DNA of 64,000 nucleotides, taken from contig NZ_ACCD01000001.1 of NCBI RefSeq assembly GCF_000173775.1, forward strand, positions 467,075 to 531,074, written 5' to 3'. The position numbers were made by a program, and so were the translations under genes. Of the stretch, positions 35,154-44,933 are shown in pieces. The stretch comes from Yersinia rohdei ATCC 43380 (GTDB lineage: Bacteria; Pseudomonadota; Gammaproteobacteria; Enterobacterales; Enterobacteriaceae). The stretch's first letter is position 1, and every line of letters starts with the position of its first letter. The notes under the pieces were generated by a model. The model was not told the origin of the DNA. It made no database searches and saw only the letters and a program-made list of their open reading frames with translations.

Positions 35154-37430
35154 TTAATGTACTGCACCTTCAGTTTTACGTTTTTGCGCACTCTTAAACT
35201 CATAAGCCAGTTGCTGTTTTTCTTTATCCAGCCCAACAGTAACTGAGCCGCCATCAACCAGAGAACCAAACAGCAGCTCATTTGCCAGAGGTTTCTTCAG
35301 ATTTTCCTGAATAACCCGAGTCATTGGCCGTGCGCCCATCGCCTTATCATAGCCTTTATCAGATAACCAATTACGGGCTTCCTCACTGACTTCCAGTGAT
35401 ACACCTTTGGCATCTAATTGCGCCTGCAACTCAACGATAAATTTATCGACCACTTGCTGAATAACTGCAGGTGATAAGTGGTTGAACCAAATGATATTAT
35501 CTAACCGGTTACGGAACTCCGGCGTAAACACTTTTTTGATCTCTTCCAACGCGTCAGTGCTGTTATCCTGCTGTTTAAAGCCAATTGAGGTTCGTTGCGT
35601 TTCCCGAACACCAGCATTGGTGGTCATCACCAGAATGACATTACGGAAATCAGCTTTACGTCCATTGTTATCCGTCAGAGTCCCGTTATCCATCACCTGT
35701 AATAACAGATTAAACACATCCGGATGGGCTTTCTCAATTTCATCCAGCAGCAGAACTGCATGAGGATGTTTGATAACCGCGTCAGTCAATAAACCGCCTT
35801 GGTCATAGCCGACATACCCCGGAGGTGCACCAATCAGGCGGCTGACCGTGTGGCGCTCCATATATTCAGACATATCAAAGCGTAGCAATTCGATATCCAG
35901 CGCTTTGGCCAATTGCACCGTTACTTCGGTTTTACCCACCCCAGTAGGGCCAGCGAACAGGAATGAACCCACAGGTTTGTGCTCATGGCCCAAGCCGGCA
36001 CGGCTCATCTTGATTGCCTCAGTCAAGGCGTCAATGGCCTTATCCTGACCGAAGACCAGCATATTCAGGCGTTCGCTCAGATTTTTCAGCACATCACGAT
36101 CACTGGCAGAAACGGTCTTTTCCGGAATGCGGGCAATGCGGGCAACGACAGATTCAATATCCGACACATTAACGGTTTTCTTACGTTTATTAATCGGCAT
36201 CAAACGGCTACGAGCACCAGCCTCATCAATTACATCAATGGCTTTATCTGGCAGATGGCGGTCATTAATATATTTAACCGACAACTCCACAGCCGCACGT
36301 ATCGCTTTTGCGGTATAACGCACGTCATGATGGGCTTCATATTTAGGTTTCAAGCCATTGATTATCTGGACGGTTTCTTCTGGCGTTGGTTCAGTAATAT
36401 CAATTTTCTGGAAACGCCGCGCCAACGCACGATCTTTTTCAAAGATATTGCTGAACTCCTGGTAAGTTGTGGAGCCAATAACCCGAATTTTGCCACTAGA
36501 AAGCAGTGGTTTTATCAAGTTAGCAGCATCTACCTGCCCACCCGAAGCAGCACCTGCTCCGATAATCGTATGGATCTCATCGATAAATAGAATGCTGTCT
36601 TTGTCGTTTTCCAGCTGTTTAAGCAGTGCTTTGAAGCGTTTTTCAAAATCGCCACGGTATTTGGTGCCAGCCAGCAGTGAACCTATATCCAATGAATATA
36701 ATGTGCATTCTGACATCACGTCAGGAACATCACCCTGCACGATCCGCCAGGCCAGACCCTCGGCGATAGCTGTTTTGCCCACACCAGATTCACCCACCAG
36801 CAGCGGGTTATTTTTACGCCGACGGCACAATACTTGAATAGTGCGTTCCAGCTCTTTTTCGCGGCCAATAAGCGGGTCTATGCCGCCAACGCGGGCCAGT
36901 TGATTCAGATTGGTGGTGAAGTTCTCCATACGGTCTTCCCCTCCTGCCTGTTCCTCATTCACCGGATTTTCTGCACCCGGTGCCTGACCCGGCTCATCTT
37001 TGCGAGCGCCGTGGGAAATAAAGTTCACTATATCCAGACGGCTGACATCATGCTTACGCAGCAGGTAGGCCGCCTGAGATTCTTGTTCACTGAAGATGGC
37101 AACCAACACGTTGGCACCAGAAACTTCATTGCGCCCTGATGACTGGACATGGAAGACCGCGCGTTGTAACACGCGTTGGAAACTGAGCGTCGGCTGAGTG
37201 TCGCGCTCTTCTTCGCTTACCGGTAATGTTGGCGTGGTTTGTTCGATAAACGCTTCCAGTTCCTGGCGCAATGCCACCAAGTCAACTGAACACGCCTCCA
37301 GCGCTTCCCGCGCGGCTGGATTGCTTAGCAATGCCAGCAATAGGTGCTCCACGGTCATAAACTCGTGTCTGTGCTCACGCGCTCTGGCGAAAGCCATGTT
37401 GAGACTGAGTTCAAGTTCTTGATTGAGCAT
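35154..37430 (-). CDS. clpA: ATP-dependent Clp protease ATP-binding subunit ClpA
   Basis: 758-residue HSP100 unfoldase that feeds substrates to ClpP. N-terminal Clp_N repeats (about 1-140) bind ClpS. D1 has Walker A GESGVGKTA and D2 Walker A GPTGVGKTE; the ClpP-binding IGF/IGL loop appears as TSIGFKQQD. The start MLNQELELSLNMAFARA at 37430 is chosen over 37436 because it matches E. coli exactly. It lies 25 bp downstream of clpS, in one operon. Confidence 0.99.
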   Translation of the reverse strand: MLNQELELSLNMAFARAREHRHEFMTVEHLLLALLSNPAAREALEACSVDLVALRQELEAFIEQTTPTLPVSEEERDTQPTLSFQRVLQRAVFHVQSSGRNEVSGANVLVAIFSEQESQAAYLLRKHDVSRLDIVNFISHGARKDEPGQAPGAENPVNEEQAGGEDRMENFTTNLNQLARVGGIDPLIGREKELERTIQVLCRRRKNNPLLVGESGVGKTAIAEGLAWRIVQGDVPDVMSECTLYSLDIGSLLAGTKYRGDFEKRFKALLKQLENDKDSILFIDEIHTIIGAGAASGGQVDAANLIKPLLSSGKIRVIGSTTYQEFSNIFEKDRALARRFQKIDITEPTPEETVQIINGLKPKYEAHHDVRYTAKAIRAAVELSVKYINDRHLPDKAIDVIDEAGARSRLMPINKRKKTVNVSDIESVVARIARIPEKTVSASDRDVLKNLSERLNMLVFGQDKAIDALTEAIKMSRAGLGHEHKPVGSFLFAGPTGVGKTEVTVQLAKALDIELLRFDMSEYMERHTVSRLIGAPPGYVGYDQGGLLTDAVIKHPHAVLLLDEIEKAHPDVFNLLLQVMDNGTLTDNNGRKADFRNVILVMTTNAGVRETQRTSIGFKQQDNSTDALEEIKKVFTPEFRNRLDNIIWFNHLSPAVIQQVVDKFIVELQAQLDAKGVSLEVSEEARNWLSDKGYDKAMGARPMTRVIQENLKKPLANELLFGSLVDGGSVTVGLDKEKQQLAYEFKSAQKRKTEGAVH

Positions 37431-37455
37431 AGGCACCTCCCAATAATTGCCTTAA

Positions 37456-37776
37456 TCAGGCTTTTTCCAGCGTACAAAGCAACGGATGCTCGTTCTCCCT
37501 GGCGTATTGATTCACATGTGCGACTTTGGTCTCTGCCACTTCAGCAGTAAAAACACCACAAATCGCCTTCCCTTGATAATGCACATTGAGCATCAGCTGT
37601 GTTGCACGTTCAATATCATAAGAAAAGAACTTTTGCAGAACGTCAATCACAAACTCCATCGGAGTGTAATCGTCGTTGTTTAATATAACTTTATACATAG
37701 ATGGCGGTTTGAGCGCCTCGATATGTTTATCTTTGACTAAATGTTCAAAATTTAGCCAATCGTTGTTCTTACCCAT
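37456..37776 (-). CDS. clpS: ClpS, N-end rule adaptor
   Basis: 106-residue adaptor that recognises N-terminal Leu, Phe, Tyr and Trp and delivers the protein to ClpAP. The fold core [19 protein letters not shown] and [13 protein letters not shown] is intact, with the flexible N-terminal extension needed for delivery. Lies before clpA. Confidence 0.98.
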   Translation of the reverse strand: MGKNNDWLNFEHLVKDKHIEALKPPSMYKVILNNDDYTPMEFVIDVLQKFFSYDIERATQLMLNVHYQGKAICGVFTAEVAETKVAHVNQYARENEHPLLCTLEKA

Positions 37777-38135
37777 TGCCTGCCCATCGTTTCACTGAAC
37801 CACACAGGAGCAATACCTCACTCCGGTTATAAGACCATTTCATCTAGATATCTATTATTATTTTAACATCACTTATGTCATAACGCCGCCAGAGAAAAAA
37901 GTAAGGGTATGAACGTTAAAAACGATTAAATTGTACCCAAATAAATGCAATAGCGTTAGCTACATCAAACTTTGCAACACTGACTGGGTCTGACAAAAGC
38001 CACCCTCTTGACGTTAAGGCCATTTCCACTAGAGTGTATTTTCGTGAGCTGTTGGAGTTTTAACCAACTTGCGCTCACTTTAACCAGTAATTACCTCATC
38101 TCGAACTAGAATAGCCTTGCGAGGAACGTAGAAGT
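37777..38135. promoter_or_regulatory. Divergent clpS-cspD control region
   Basis: 359-bp AT-rich gap between divergent clpS and cspD; it must contain both promoters and the cspD leader. I cannot point to individual sites with confidence. No gene or repeat is seen. Confidence 0.5.
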
Positions 38136-38393
38136 ATGGAGACGGGTACTGTTAAATGGTTCAACAATGCCAAAGGTTTTGGCTTTATTTGCCCTGAGGG
38201 CGGCGGCGAAGATATATTCGCCCACTATTCAACTATCCAGATGGATGGCTACCGCACGTTAAAAGCGGGTCAGATGGTTAACTTTGATGTCCATCAAGGG
38301 CCAAAAGGGAATCATGCTTGCCTGATTGTTCCACTCGAGTTTGATGGGGTATTGCAAGCAGCCATACCGCAGGAACTCGCTGCATTGGCCTGA
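38136..38393 (+). CDS. cspD: Cold shock-like protein CspD
   Basis: 85-residue single cold-shock domain protein. RNA-binding motifs KGFGFI (RNP1) and DIFAHY (RNP2) are present. E. coli CspD (74 residues) is made in stationary phase and inhibits replication; the C-terminus here is about eleven residues longer. Good RBS (GAGGAACG) before ATG. Divergent from clpS as in E. coli. Confidence 0.97.
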   Translation: METGTVKWFNNAKGFGFICPEGGGEDIFAHYSTIQMDGYRTLKAGQMVNFDVHQGPKGNHACLIVPLEFDGVLQAAIPQELAALA

Positions 38394-38520
38394 CACCGCG
38401 ACCTCTGCCTGCATATCTCTGGCCTGGTATTGCCTAAAACACATTAGTGCTAAAGGTACGCCCGAGGCCGTGAATTGCAGACCTACATTAATAATTAAGA
38501 TTAAAAAAATTTGCATTCAA

Positions 38521-38546
38521 AATGCCAGCCAGTCATGACTGGCATT
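38521..38546. terminator. Terminator between cspD and macB
   Basis: AATGCCAG / CTGGCATT stem, with an inner CAGTCATGACTG palindrome, followed by TTTTATT on the plus strand. It stands between convergent cspD and macB and could serve both. Confidence 0.82.
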
Positions 38547-38625
38547 TTTATTATGCCGCCAAAGTCGCTGGGGTCAACCCTCTCTTCAAGTTCATACCCG
38601 CAGTCGCCCAGGCTGATACGCCAAC

Positions 38626-40575
38626 TTATTCACGCGCCAATGCATCAATAGGATTAAGCCGCGCAGCACTGCGGGCCGGCAGATAACCAAACACTACACC
38701 TATCACGGTTGAGCACAGGAAGGCGCTGAATAATGCCGCGGGCGGAAACGCGATTTTCCAGCCGGGTAAAAACATTTCCACAATCAGACCAATAGCAAAG
38801 GATAGCGTGATACCCAGCGCACCACCGACCAGGCAGACCAAAATTGCCTCGATTAAAAATTGCTGCATAACATCACTGGAACGCGCTCCAACCGCCATGC
38901 GGATGCCTATTTCTCGCGTCCGTTCAGTCACCGACACCAGCATAATATTCATCACACCAATCCCACCGACCACCAGCGAAATCACCGCCACCAATGTCAG
39001 GAACAATTGCATAGTTCGGGTGGTTTTTTCGGCGGTTTGCAGCAAGCTATCCATGTTGTATGTGAATATATCTTTCTTACCATGACGCATGGTCAATAAT
39101 CTGACCAACTGTTGCTCGGCTTCTTTACTGCTATAACCCTCTTTGATGCGGACAGTAATCGAATCAAAATAAGAGCGCCCCATCAAGCGGTTCGCCATGG
39201 TGCTATAAGGAACCCAAATCCGTAGCGCTTTGCTGCTACCAAACATGGATTGCTTTTCCTCCACTACCCCCACGACGGTCGCGGGCATGTTGCCCACCAA
39301 AATGACTTGTCCAACCACCTCTTTGAGATGAGGAAACAACCGGCGTTGCGTATTGCGGTCAATAACTGCAACTTGTGACTGCCGCTCAACCTGCTCACGA
39401 GTGATGGCAGTGCCTTGTTCGAGTTTCATCCCATACACCCGAAAATACTGCTCACTGACCCCGGACACACTGGCTGCCACGTCAATATTGCCATAGCGCA
39501 GCCGCATACTCCCGGCAATCGTCGGAGACACCGCACTGACGTAAGACTGCGCTTTCAGTGCGGCCATATCGTCATAGACCAATGCCTGGCGGGTGCTGGG
39601 GTCGTCATCACCAAAATCTTTACCCGGATAAACATCAATGGTATTGGTGCCAATTGCGCGAATATCTGCCAATACCATCTGTTTGGCGGCATCGCCAACC
39701 ACCAGGATGGAGACCACCGAGGCAATACCTATAATGATGCCCAGCATGGTCAGTGCGGTGCGCATTTTATTGGCAGACATTGCCCGCCAGGCCATCAATA
39801 AAGCCTCGCGAAAACGCCCCGCTAACTGCTGCCACGAAGGTGCCGGTGGCGTCAGGCTAATTGCCTCTGACTTGGCATCGGTTTGCTCTATTTTCGAACC
39901 TGAGTCGGCCATAATTCGGCCATCTTTGATTTCAATAATGCGCTCGGCCTGAGCTGCAACATTCGGGTCATGGGTCACAATAATGACGGTGTGCCCTTGC
40001 TGTTGCAGCTGTTTCAGAATGGCCATAACTTCAACACTCGAATGGCTATCCAGCGCGCCAGTCGGTTCATCAGCCAGGATAACCTGCCCGCCGTTCATCA
40101 AAGCTCGAGCAATACTGACGCGTTGCTGTTGCCCACCAGAAAGCTGATTAGGCTGATAATCAACACGCTCGCCCAGCCCTAACCGAGTTAATAGCAGGTT
40201 AGCCCGCTCACGGCGCTCATTCCTCCCCACCCCGGCATAAACGGCCGGAACTTCCACATTGTGGGCGGCACTAAGATGCGGCAGCAGGTGATAACGCTGG
40301 AAAATAAAACCAAAATGCTCACGACGCAATGCAGCCAGCGCATCATTATCTAACTCGGCAACATCTTGACCGGCGACCCGATAAACACCTGCGCTCGGCT
40401 TATCCAAACAGCCGAGAATATTCATCAGTGTTGACTTACCTGAACCCGAAGCACCAATAATCGCCACCAGCTCACCAGCGTTAATAGTGAGTGAGACATC
40501 CTGCAAGACATCAACCGTTTCTTCGCCGGATTGATAGCTACGACGAATGCCTTTTAATTCAAGCAATGCCGCCAT
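38626..40575 (-). CDS. macB: Macrolide export ATP-binding/permease MacB
   Basis: 649-residue ABC protein with an N-terminal ATPase (Walker A GASGSGKST, signature LSGGQQQR, Walker B VILADEPTGALD) and a four-helix membrane domain with a large periplasmic part between helices 1 and 2. With MacA and TolC it expels macrolides, enterotoxin or haem-type substrates from the periplasm. Its ATG overlaps the macA stop by one base (TAATG), so the two are translationally coupled. Confidence 0.97.
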   Translation of the reverse strand: MAALLELKGIRRSYQSGEETVDVLQDVSLTINAGELVAIIGASGSGKSTLMNILGCLDKPSAGVYRVAGQDVAELDNDALAALRREHFGFIFQRYHLLPHLSAAHNVEVPAVYAGVGRNERRERANLLLTRLGLGERVDYQPNQLSGGQQQRVSIARALMNGGQVILADEPTGALDSHSSVEVMAILKQLQQQGHTVIIVTHDPNVAAQAERIIEIKDGRIMADSGSKIEQTDAKSEAISLTPPAPSWQQLAGRFREALLMAWRAMSANKMRTALTMLGIIIGIASVVSILVVGDAAKQMVLADIRAIGTNTIDVYPGKDFGDDDPSTRQALVYDDMAALKAQSYVSAVSPTIAGSMRLRYGNIDVAASVSGVSEQYFRVYGMKLEQGTAITREQVERQSQVAVIDRNTQRRLFPHLKEVVGQVILVGNMPATVVGVVEEKQSMFGSSKALRIWVPYSTMANRLMGRSYFDSITVRIKEGYSSKEAEQQLVRLLTMRHGKKDIFTYNMDSLLQTAEKTTRTMQLFLTLVAVISLVVGGIGVMNIMLVSVTERTREIGIRMAVGARSSDVMQQFLIEAILVCLVGGALGITLSFAIGLIVEMFLPGWKIAFPPAALFSAFLCSTVIGVVFGYLPARSAARLNPIDALARE

Positions 40576-41687
40576 TATGCTTCCTCCGTGCCGCCGCGGC
40601 TGACGATGACTTCCTCACCCAGAGCCAGTCCCGCAATCACCTGCGCATCCACATTATTACGGATACCAATAGTGACTTCGCGCTTCTCTTCTTTGCCGTC
40701 TTTTAATACCGAAACCTGATAACGATTAGTGCTTAACTCATCACCCAATGCGGATAATGGGATAACTATCGCCTGCGGAATATTTGCCAACTGAATTGAT
40801 ACCTGCGCAGTCATTTGTAAGCGTAATAACCGATCTGGATTCGGCACTTCAAAACGTGCTGAATAGAAGATGGCGTCATTCACTTTTTCTGGCGTCGGTT
40901 GAATGTCTTTTAACACCCCGTCAAAGCGCTTCCCTGGATCACCTAGCACCGTAAATGAGGCTTTCATACCGGGTTTTAGATGAATAACATCCGCTTCTGA
41001 GACCTGTGCATTTACCAGCATGGTGCTCATATCCGCCAAGGTCAGAATATTAGGCGCTTGCTGTGCCGCTATCACTGTCTGGCCTTGTAAAGTGGTGATT
41101 TGCACCACATCGCCATCCATCGGCGCTGAAATTTTGGTGTAGTCCAGATTAATATTGGCCGTATCCAGGCTAGCTTTGGTTTTATTAATTTGCGCATTAA
41201 TGGTTCCAACTTGCGCTTTTTTCACCGCCACGGTAGTGCTGGCTTGATCCAAGTCCTGACGTGATACCGCCTGCAACTTTGCCAGCTCTTGCTGGCGGCG
41301 CAATGTCACCTCTGCCAGTTGCAGCTCTGCTTTCGCTTGCCCCAACTGCGCATGCAAATCCTGTAATGTGGCTTCCACTTCTTTAATTTGGTTCTGCGCC
41401 TGTTGCGGATCAATCATCGCCAGCAATTGTCCTTGCTTAACTTGATCGCCAATTTCCACATACAGTTTTTCTAATTGCCCGCTGACCTGTGCACCAACAT
41501 CAACTTTGCGGACTGCATCGAGCTTACCGGTTGCCAATACATTTTGTTGCAGGTCACGGTTGGCCACCTTCACCGTTTGAAATTGAACCGGTGCCGGAGC
41601 CATTAAATGTCTGATGATGAAAAATCCAGCGATAATTAATACGGCAATGGCGCTAAACCAACGGCGCTGACTTCTACTTAACGACAT
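40575..41687 (-). CDS. macA: Macrolide efflux adaptor MacA
   Basis: Periplasmic membrane-fusion protein that links MacB to TolC. About 370 residues with an N-terminal membrane anchor (residues about 8-28), lipoyl-like halves around [20 protein letters not shown], an alpha-helical hairpin (about 95-190) and the beta-barrel region. The start is uncertain: ATG at 41687 ([11 protein letters not shown]) fits the usual short cytosolic N-terminus; ATG at 41741 would add 18 residues. Divergent from ybjX. Confidence 0.95.
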   Translation of the reverse strand: MSLSRSQRRWFSAIAVLIIAGFFIIRHLMAPAPVQFQTVKVANRDLQQNVLATGKLDAVRKVDVGAQVSGQLEKLYVEIGDQVKQGQLLAMIDPQQAQNQIKEVEATLQDLHAQLGQAKAELQLAEVTLRRQQELAKLQAVSRQDLDQASTTVAVKKAQVGTINAQINKTKASLDTANINLDYTKISAPMDGDVVQITTLQGQTVIAAQQAPNILTLADMSTMLVNAQVSEADVIHLKPGMKASFTVLGDPGKRFDGVLKDIQPTPEKVNDAIFYSARFEVPNPDRLLRLQMTAQVSIQLANIPQAIVIPLSALGDELSTNRYQVSVLKDGKEEKREVTIGIRNNVDAQVIAGLALGEEVIVSRGGTEEA

Positions 41688-41818
41688 CAAAGCAATGACC
41701 TTCCTTAATTTATGAAGTGACCAATCTGCTGAAAATAACATCTGTAATTCTTATTTAACTAAACCAAGTATCAATAGCTATCCGGCTAGAGAAGGAATCT
41801 AAGATATATTGAGCCTCT

Positions 41819-41835
41819 GTTTAGTTCCCGTTTGT
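41819..41835 (+). promoter_or_regulatory. PhoP-box-like direct repeat before ybjX
   Basis: TGTTTA-N5-CGTTTG matches the PhoP consensus (T/G)GTTTA-N5-(T/G)GTTTA in full in the first half and in four of six positions in the second. An 11-bp gap to a -10-like TAGAAA (41847-41852) is the usual arrangement of a PhoP-activated promoter. It ends 41 bp before ybjX and lies in the ybjX-macA divergent gap, so it could affect both. Confidence 0.5.
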
Positions 41836-41876
41836 TTCAATGCAGCTAGAAATACATTGATATAACGGATTTAATC

Positions 41877-42830
41877 ATGCAAAACACAGAAAACACCCTA
41901 TTAATCCCTAATGACATCAACCGTTGGGGGTTGATTACATTGCTATTCAAAGGGCATCAAACCCTCGGTGGTTCATGGAAAGAATTACAGTTTCGACTTA
42001 AATTTATTGCCCGCGCTTTAATTTGCCCCAAACTGACCTTTAACTTACTCGGTATATTGGTGAAGCAACCACTTCTTAGCAGCATGCTGCGGGCTCAACC
42101 TGACTTACCTTGTAAATTACACCGACCTTATCTGGCTAACACATTCAATAGTCGCCAAAAATTGGATGTATTACAGGAACATTTCCAACTAATAAATCAA
42201 TGTATACCAGAGACATTACGTCGCAACTATTTACATCATTCACCTTATAAACTGGCCGAATTAACCGGCAAGAATGATGAAAAGTATTCTCTTTATTTGG
42301 GTAGTTTTCCAAAACTCAATAAGGAGGGTGAAATTACCTTGATGCTGGCCAATGAGCAACAACAAACACTGGCGCTGATCACCTTCAGCCTATTTTATTA
42401 TCAAAAACAAAAAACGTTGTTTATTGGCGGATTACAAGGAGCGGATCCCGAAACCCCACACAGTGAAATTCAGACCACAACCAAAGCCTGTCATGGTTTA
42501 TTCCCCAAACGTTTAGTGTTGGAAGCCACTTGTTGTTTGGCAGAACTGATGGGAATAACGCAGATAATTGCGGTCGGTAATGCCACTCATATTTATCAAA
42601 ACTGGCGCTATCGGGCGAAGAAAAAAGATAAATTACACGCGGATTACGATAATTTTTGGATCTCTCTTGGCGGAAAACCCTGTGCGGAAGGCCATTTTAG
42701 TTTACCTGCCAGAATTGCGCGAAAACCACTGGAAGATATTGCCAGTAAAAAACGTGCCGAATATCGCCGCCGCTATCAATTACTCGAACAGCTCGATAAC
42801 AGCTTAAACGCCCACTTTTCTCATCATTAA
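41877..42830 (+). CDS. ybjX: VirK/YbjX family protein (DUF535)
   Basis: 317-residue protein of the VirK/YbjX family, linked in Salmonella and Shigella to PhoP regulation, envelope stress and resistance to antimicrobial peptides; the molecular activity is not known. Visible parts are a conserved N-terminal RWGLITLLFKGHQTL, a central LYLGSFPKLNKEGEITLML and a C-terminal GITQIIAVGNATHIYQN region. The position beside macAB agrees with E. coli. Confidence 0.9.
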   Translation: MQNTENTLLIPNDINRWGLITLLFKGHQTLGGSWKELQFRLKFIARALICPKLTFNLLGILVKQPLLSSMLRAQPDLPCKLHRPYLANTFNSRQKLDVLQEHFQLINQCIPETLRRNYLHHSPYKLAELTGKNDEKYSLYLGSFPKLNKEGEITLMLANEQQQTLALITFSLFYYQKQKTLFIGGLQGADPETPHSEIQTTTKACHGLFPKRLVLEATCCLAELMGITQIIAVGNATHIYQNWRYRAKKKDKLHADYDNFWISLGGKPCAEGHFSLPARIARKPLEDIASKKRAEYRRRYQLLEQLDNSLNAHFSHH

Positions 42831-42852
42831 GGCGGCTTCTGCGCCACTGCGC

Positions 42853-42971
42853 GCAATAGCTTTCAAGTTGCAGATTACTGGCACTTAACACACCCAAGGA
42901 GTTGATGTAATTCAATGTGTTGGGTAAGTAATAGGCACCAAAAACTTTGCAACTTGAAGCTTGACGAGTAA
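42853..42971. repeat. ERIC-like palindromic element
   Basis: Left arm CAATAGCTTTCAAGTTGCAG and right arm TTTGCAACTTGAAGC are nearly complementary. The core ACACACCC ... TGTGTTGGGT is also inverted. About 119 bp, between convergent ybjX and ybjD; its right end reaches the ybjD stop. Confidence 0.8.
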
Positions 42972-42978
42972 CCCGCAA

Positions 42979-44643
42979 TTAATCTGCGCGCCCGCGCGCA
43001 AGCCACACCACGCGGGAAAACATTTTTTTCAGTAGCGGGGGAATGGATTCAACGCCACGTTCCCTCGCCTGATTGGTGACCTCAATAGCTAAATCCGGTT
43101 TGGAAGTGCGGTGAATAGCTTTTTCAATCACTTTGCGCGGTTGCATTTTAGCATTGACCGGAATAGCAGATATCCGGTGATAAACCTCATCAAACCCCGC
43201 ACGATATAAAAAATGCTCCATGTCCGGCGCGGGCAAAATAGTCAATCGGTGGCGTTCATGACTGCGCCCGTCATCAGCCATATTACGTACTGTCGCCGCA
43301 TACTTTTTGCCGGCATCATCACCGTCGGTCAGGGTATGCCACTGTATTCCCATCCTATTGGCAAATTTCAGCAGTGGGCGCAAACCACTTTGTGCAAACT
43401 CAATGACTTTTACCCCTTCAGCTTCAAAGTTATAACCGCACTGACGGGCCAATTCATTGAGCAGCCAGATTTCAGTTTCCCCCTCGACCAGTAGCCAGCA
43501 ACGGGCAAATAATGCCGAGGGCCGATTGAAACGTATATGAAAAGCAATGCGGCGGCTATCTTCTGGGCTCATACCGCGCGGGCCAATGCGGTAAGTCGCC
43601 ACCTTAGAAGACTCGCGAACTAATCGGCAAATGCTTTCAATGGGCACCAATGAAATTAATTCACCCGAGTTAGTGGTGGTGATGCGTTGCAGCGGAAGCT
43701 GGCTAAGTAGCCCCCATGCCACAGAGAGCATAATCGGATGGAGGCGAGTTTCGGGGTCTTCTACCAGCAGCAGCGGGCGAGCATGAGGGTCAAGACTCAA
43801 TGTCCCTTTGGCTTGCAGCAATGTTGAAAACATCCCCAAAAGAATCAATCGCATACTGCGGCTGTTTGGCTCTGCCACCATGCGGTTAATGCTATCAAGG
43901 GCCAGCCAGGCCTCGCGTTCCGGCTGCGGCCGATAACGAGGGTTACGCTGGCCCACAGACTGGGAGCCAGACTCGGCAAAATAGTGCTCCAGTAGTTGGC
44001 GCATTGCCTCAAGCCCCTGCCGCAGTTCAGAATTAGTCAGCTTCTGCGGATGGCGAACCAGCTCGCGGCTTAACTGATCTAGCTGTTGATTTAATGCAAC
44101 TTTATCCGGCTGCTGGCTGTTCTCGGTAATGGAGCTGCGTAATCGGCGTATAAAGCGCGCATCCCGCAATCGCAATACCGGATGCATCCGAATAACTCCG
44201 CGAGCCAGCTTTTCAATATCATGTAAGGCGAGTGGCTGCCCCTCTAAATCAAGAAAAGTGCGCCAGGTACAAACGGTGCCATCGTCAGCCAGCTCACCTT
44301 CAATGCGATAATAAATTCGATGTAAACCATCGTCATTTTTTATCCATAGCGGTGCTAACTGGCGGTAACGAGGGGCTCGCCAATGACCAATATCTTTTTC
44401 ACAAAATGTGAAAATAATATGTAAATGACACTCTTTGGCACTTTCATCGCCTGCCGGATGATAAAAATCCTGCGAGGTAAAATGATAAAGTTGAGGTTCG
44501 GGGGATAAAAGTAAAGTCAGGGCATCTAATAAGCTGGATTTACCCCAGGCATTCTCACCAATAAGCACTGTATTATCATCAAGATTCAATGAAATGCGAT
44601 TAATACCGCGAAAACCGACAATATCGACACGTTCAAGATACAT
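42979..44643 (-). CDS. ybjD: OLD family ATP-dependent endonuclease YbjD
   Basis: 554-residue protein with an N-terminal SMC-like ABC ATPase half (Walker A GENAWGKSS at 29-37; later LLVEDPETRLHP as Walker B region) and a C-terminal TOPRIM domain (LLVEGETEIWLLNELA, then TDGDDAGKKYA). It is the E. coli YbjD orthologue by length and position. OLD proteins are nucleases; some act in phage defence, but the role of YbjD is not settled. There is no UvrD-like helicase partner beside it, so it is not a Gabija GajA-type pair. Confidence 0.93.
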   Translation of the reverse strand: MYLERVDIVGFRGINRISLNLDDNTVLIGENAWGKSSLLDALTLLLSPEPQLYHFTSQDFYHPAGDESAKECHLHIIFTFCEKDIGHWRAPRYRQLAPLWIKNDDGLHRIYYRIEGELADDGTVCTWRTFLDLEGQPLALHDIEKLARGVIRMHPVLRLRDARFIRRLRSSITENSQQPDKVALNQQLDQLSRELVRHPQKLTNSELRQGLEAMRQLLEHYFAESGSQSVGQRNPRYRPQPEREAWLALDSINRMVAEPNSRSMRLILLGMFSTLLQAKGTLSLDPHARPLLLVEDPETRLHPIMLSVAWGLLSQLPLQRITTTNSGELISLVPIESICRLVRESSKVATYRIGPRGMSPEDSRRIAFHIRFNRPSALFARCWLLVEGETEIWLLNELARQCGYNFEAEGVKVIEFAQSGLRPLLKFANRMGIQWHTLTDGDDAGKKYAATVRNMADDGRSHERHRLTILPAPDMEHFLYRAGFDEVYHRISAIPVNAKMQPRKVIEKAIHRTSKPDLAIEVTNQARERGVESIPPLLKKMFSRVVWLARGRAD

Positions 44644-44933
44644 GCTACGCCTCCGGTGCGAATTTATTCATGCTGATACTACCAAATAGCACTATTGGGT
44701 CAGCAAGCATAGTGGATTATCCTGATTATCCGAGATAAAAAGCCGGTTCTAAACTCGACGAAATGAAGGTTGCAGGAAAACAGGGCAATACGGATGCCAC
44801 TTTACTCCGCCGAAAATTTTATATAGCTTATGCCAGCACTGGGCGCTATTGCTTATCAGATTATTGATACAGGTTGTTATAACCACAATTTCCCCGCTTA
44901 ATATTTTAACCGCAAAACAGGACGGTATAACTC

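Noticed and set aside
35979..36590. 203-codon plus-strand frame inside clpA
   Set aside because: Antisense to the conserved ClpA coding region; no family resemblance and no RBS of note.
42979..44643. YbjD as a Gabija-like defence system
   Set aside because: Gabija needs a UvrD-like helicase next to the OLD nuclease; the neighbours here are ybjX and lysO.
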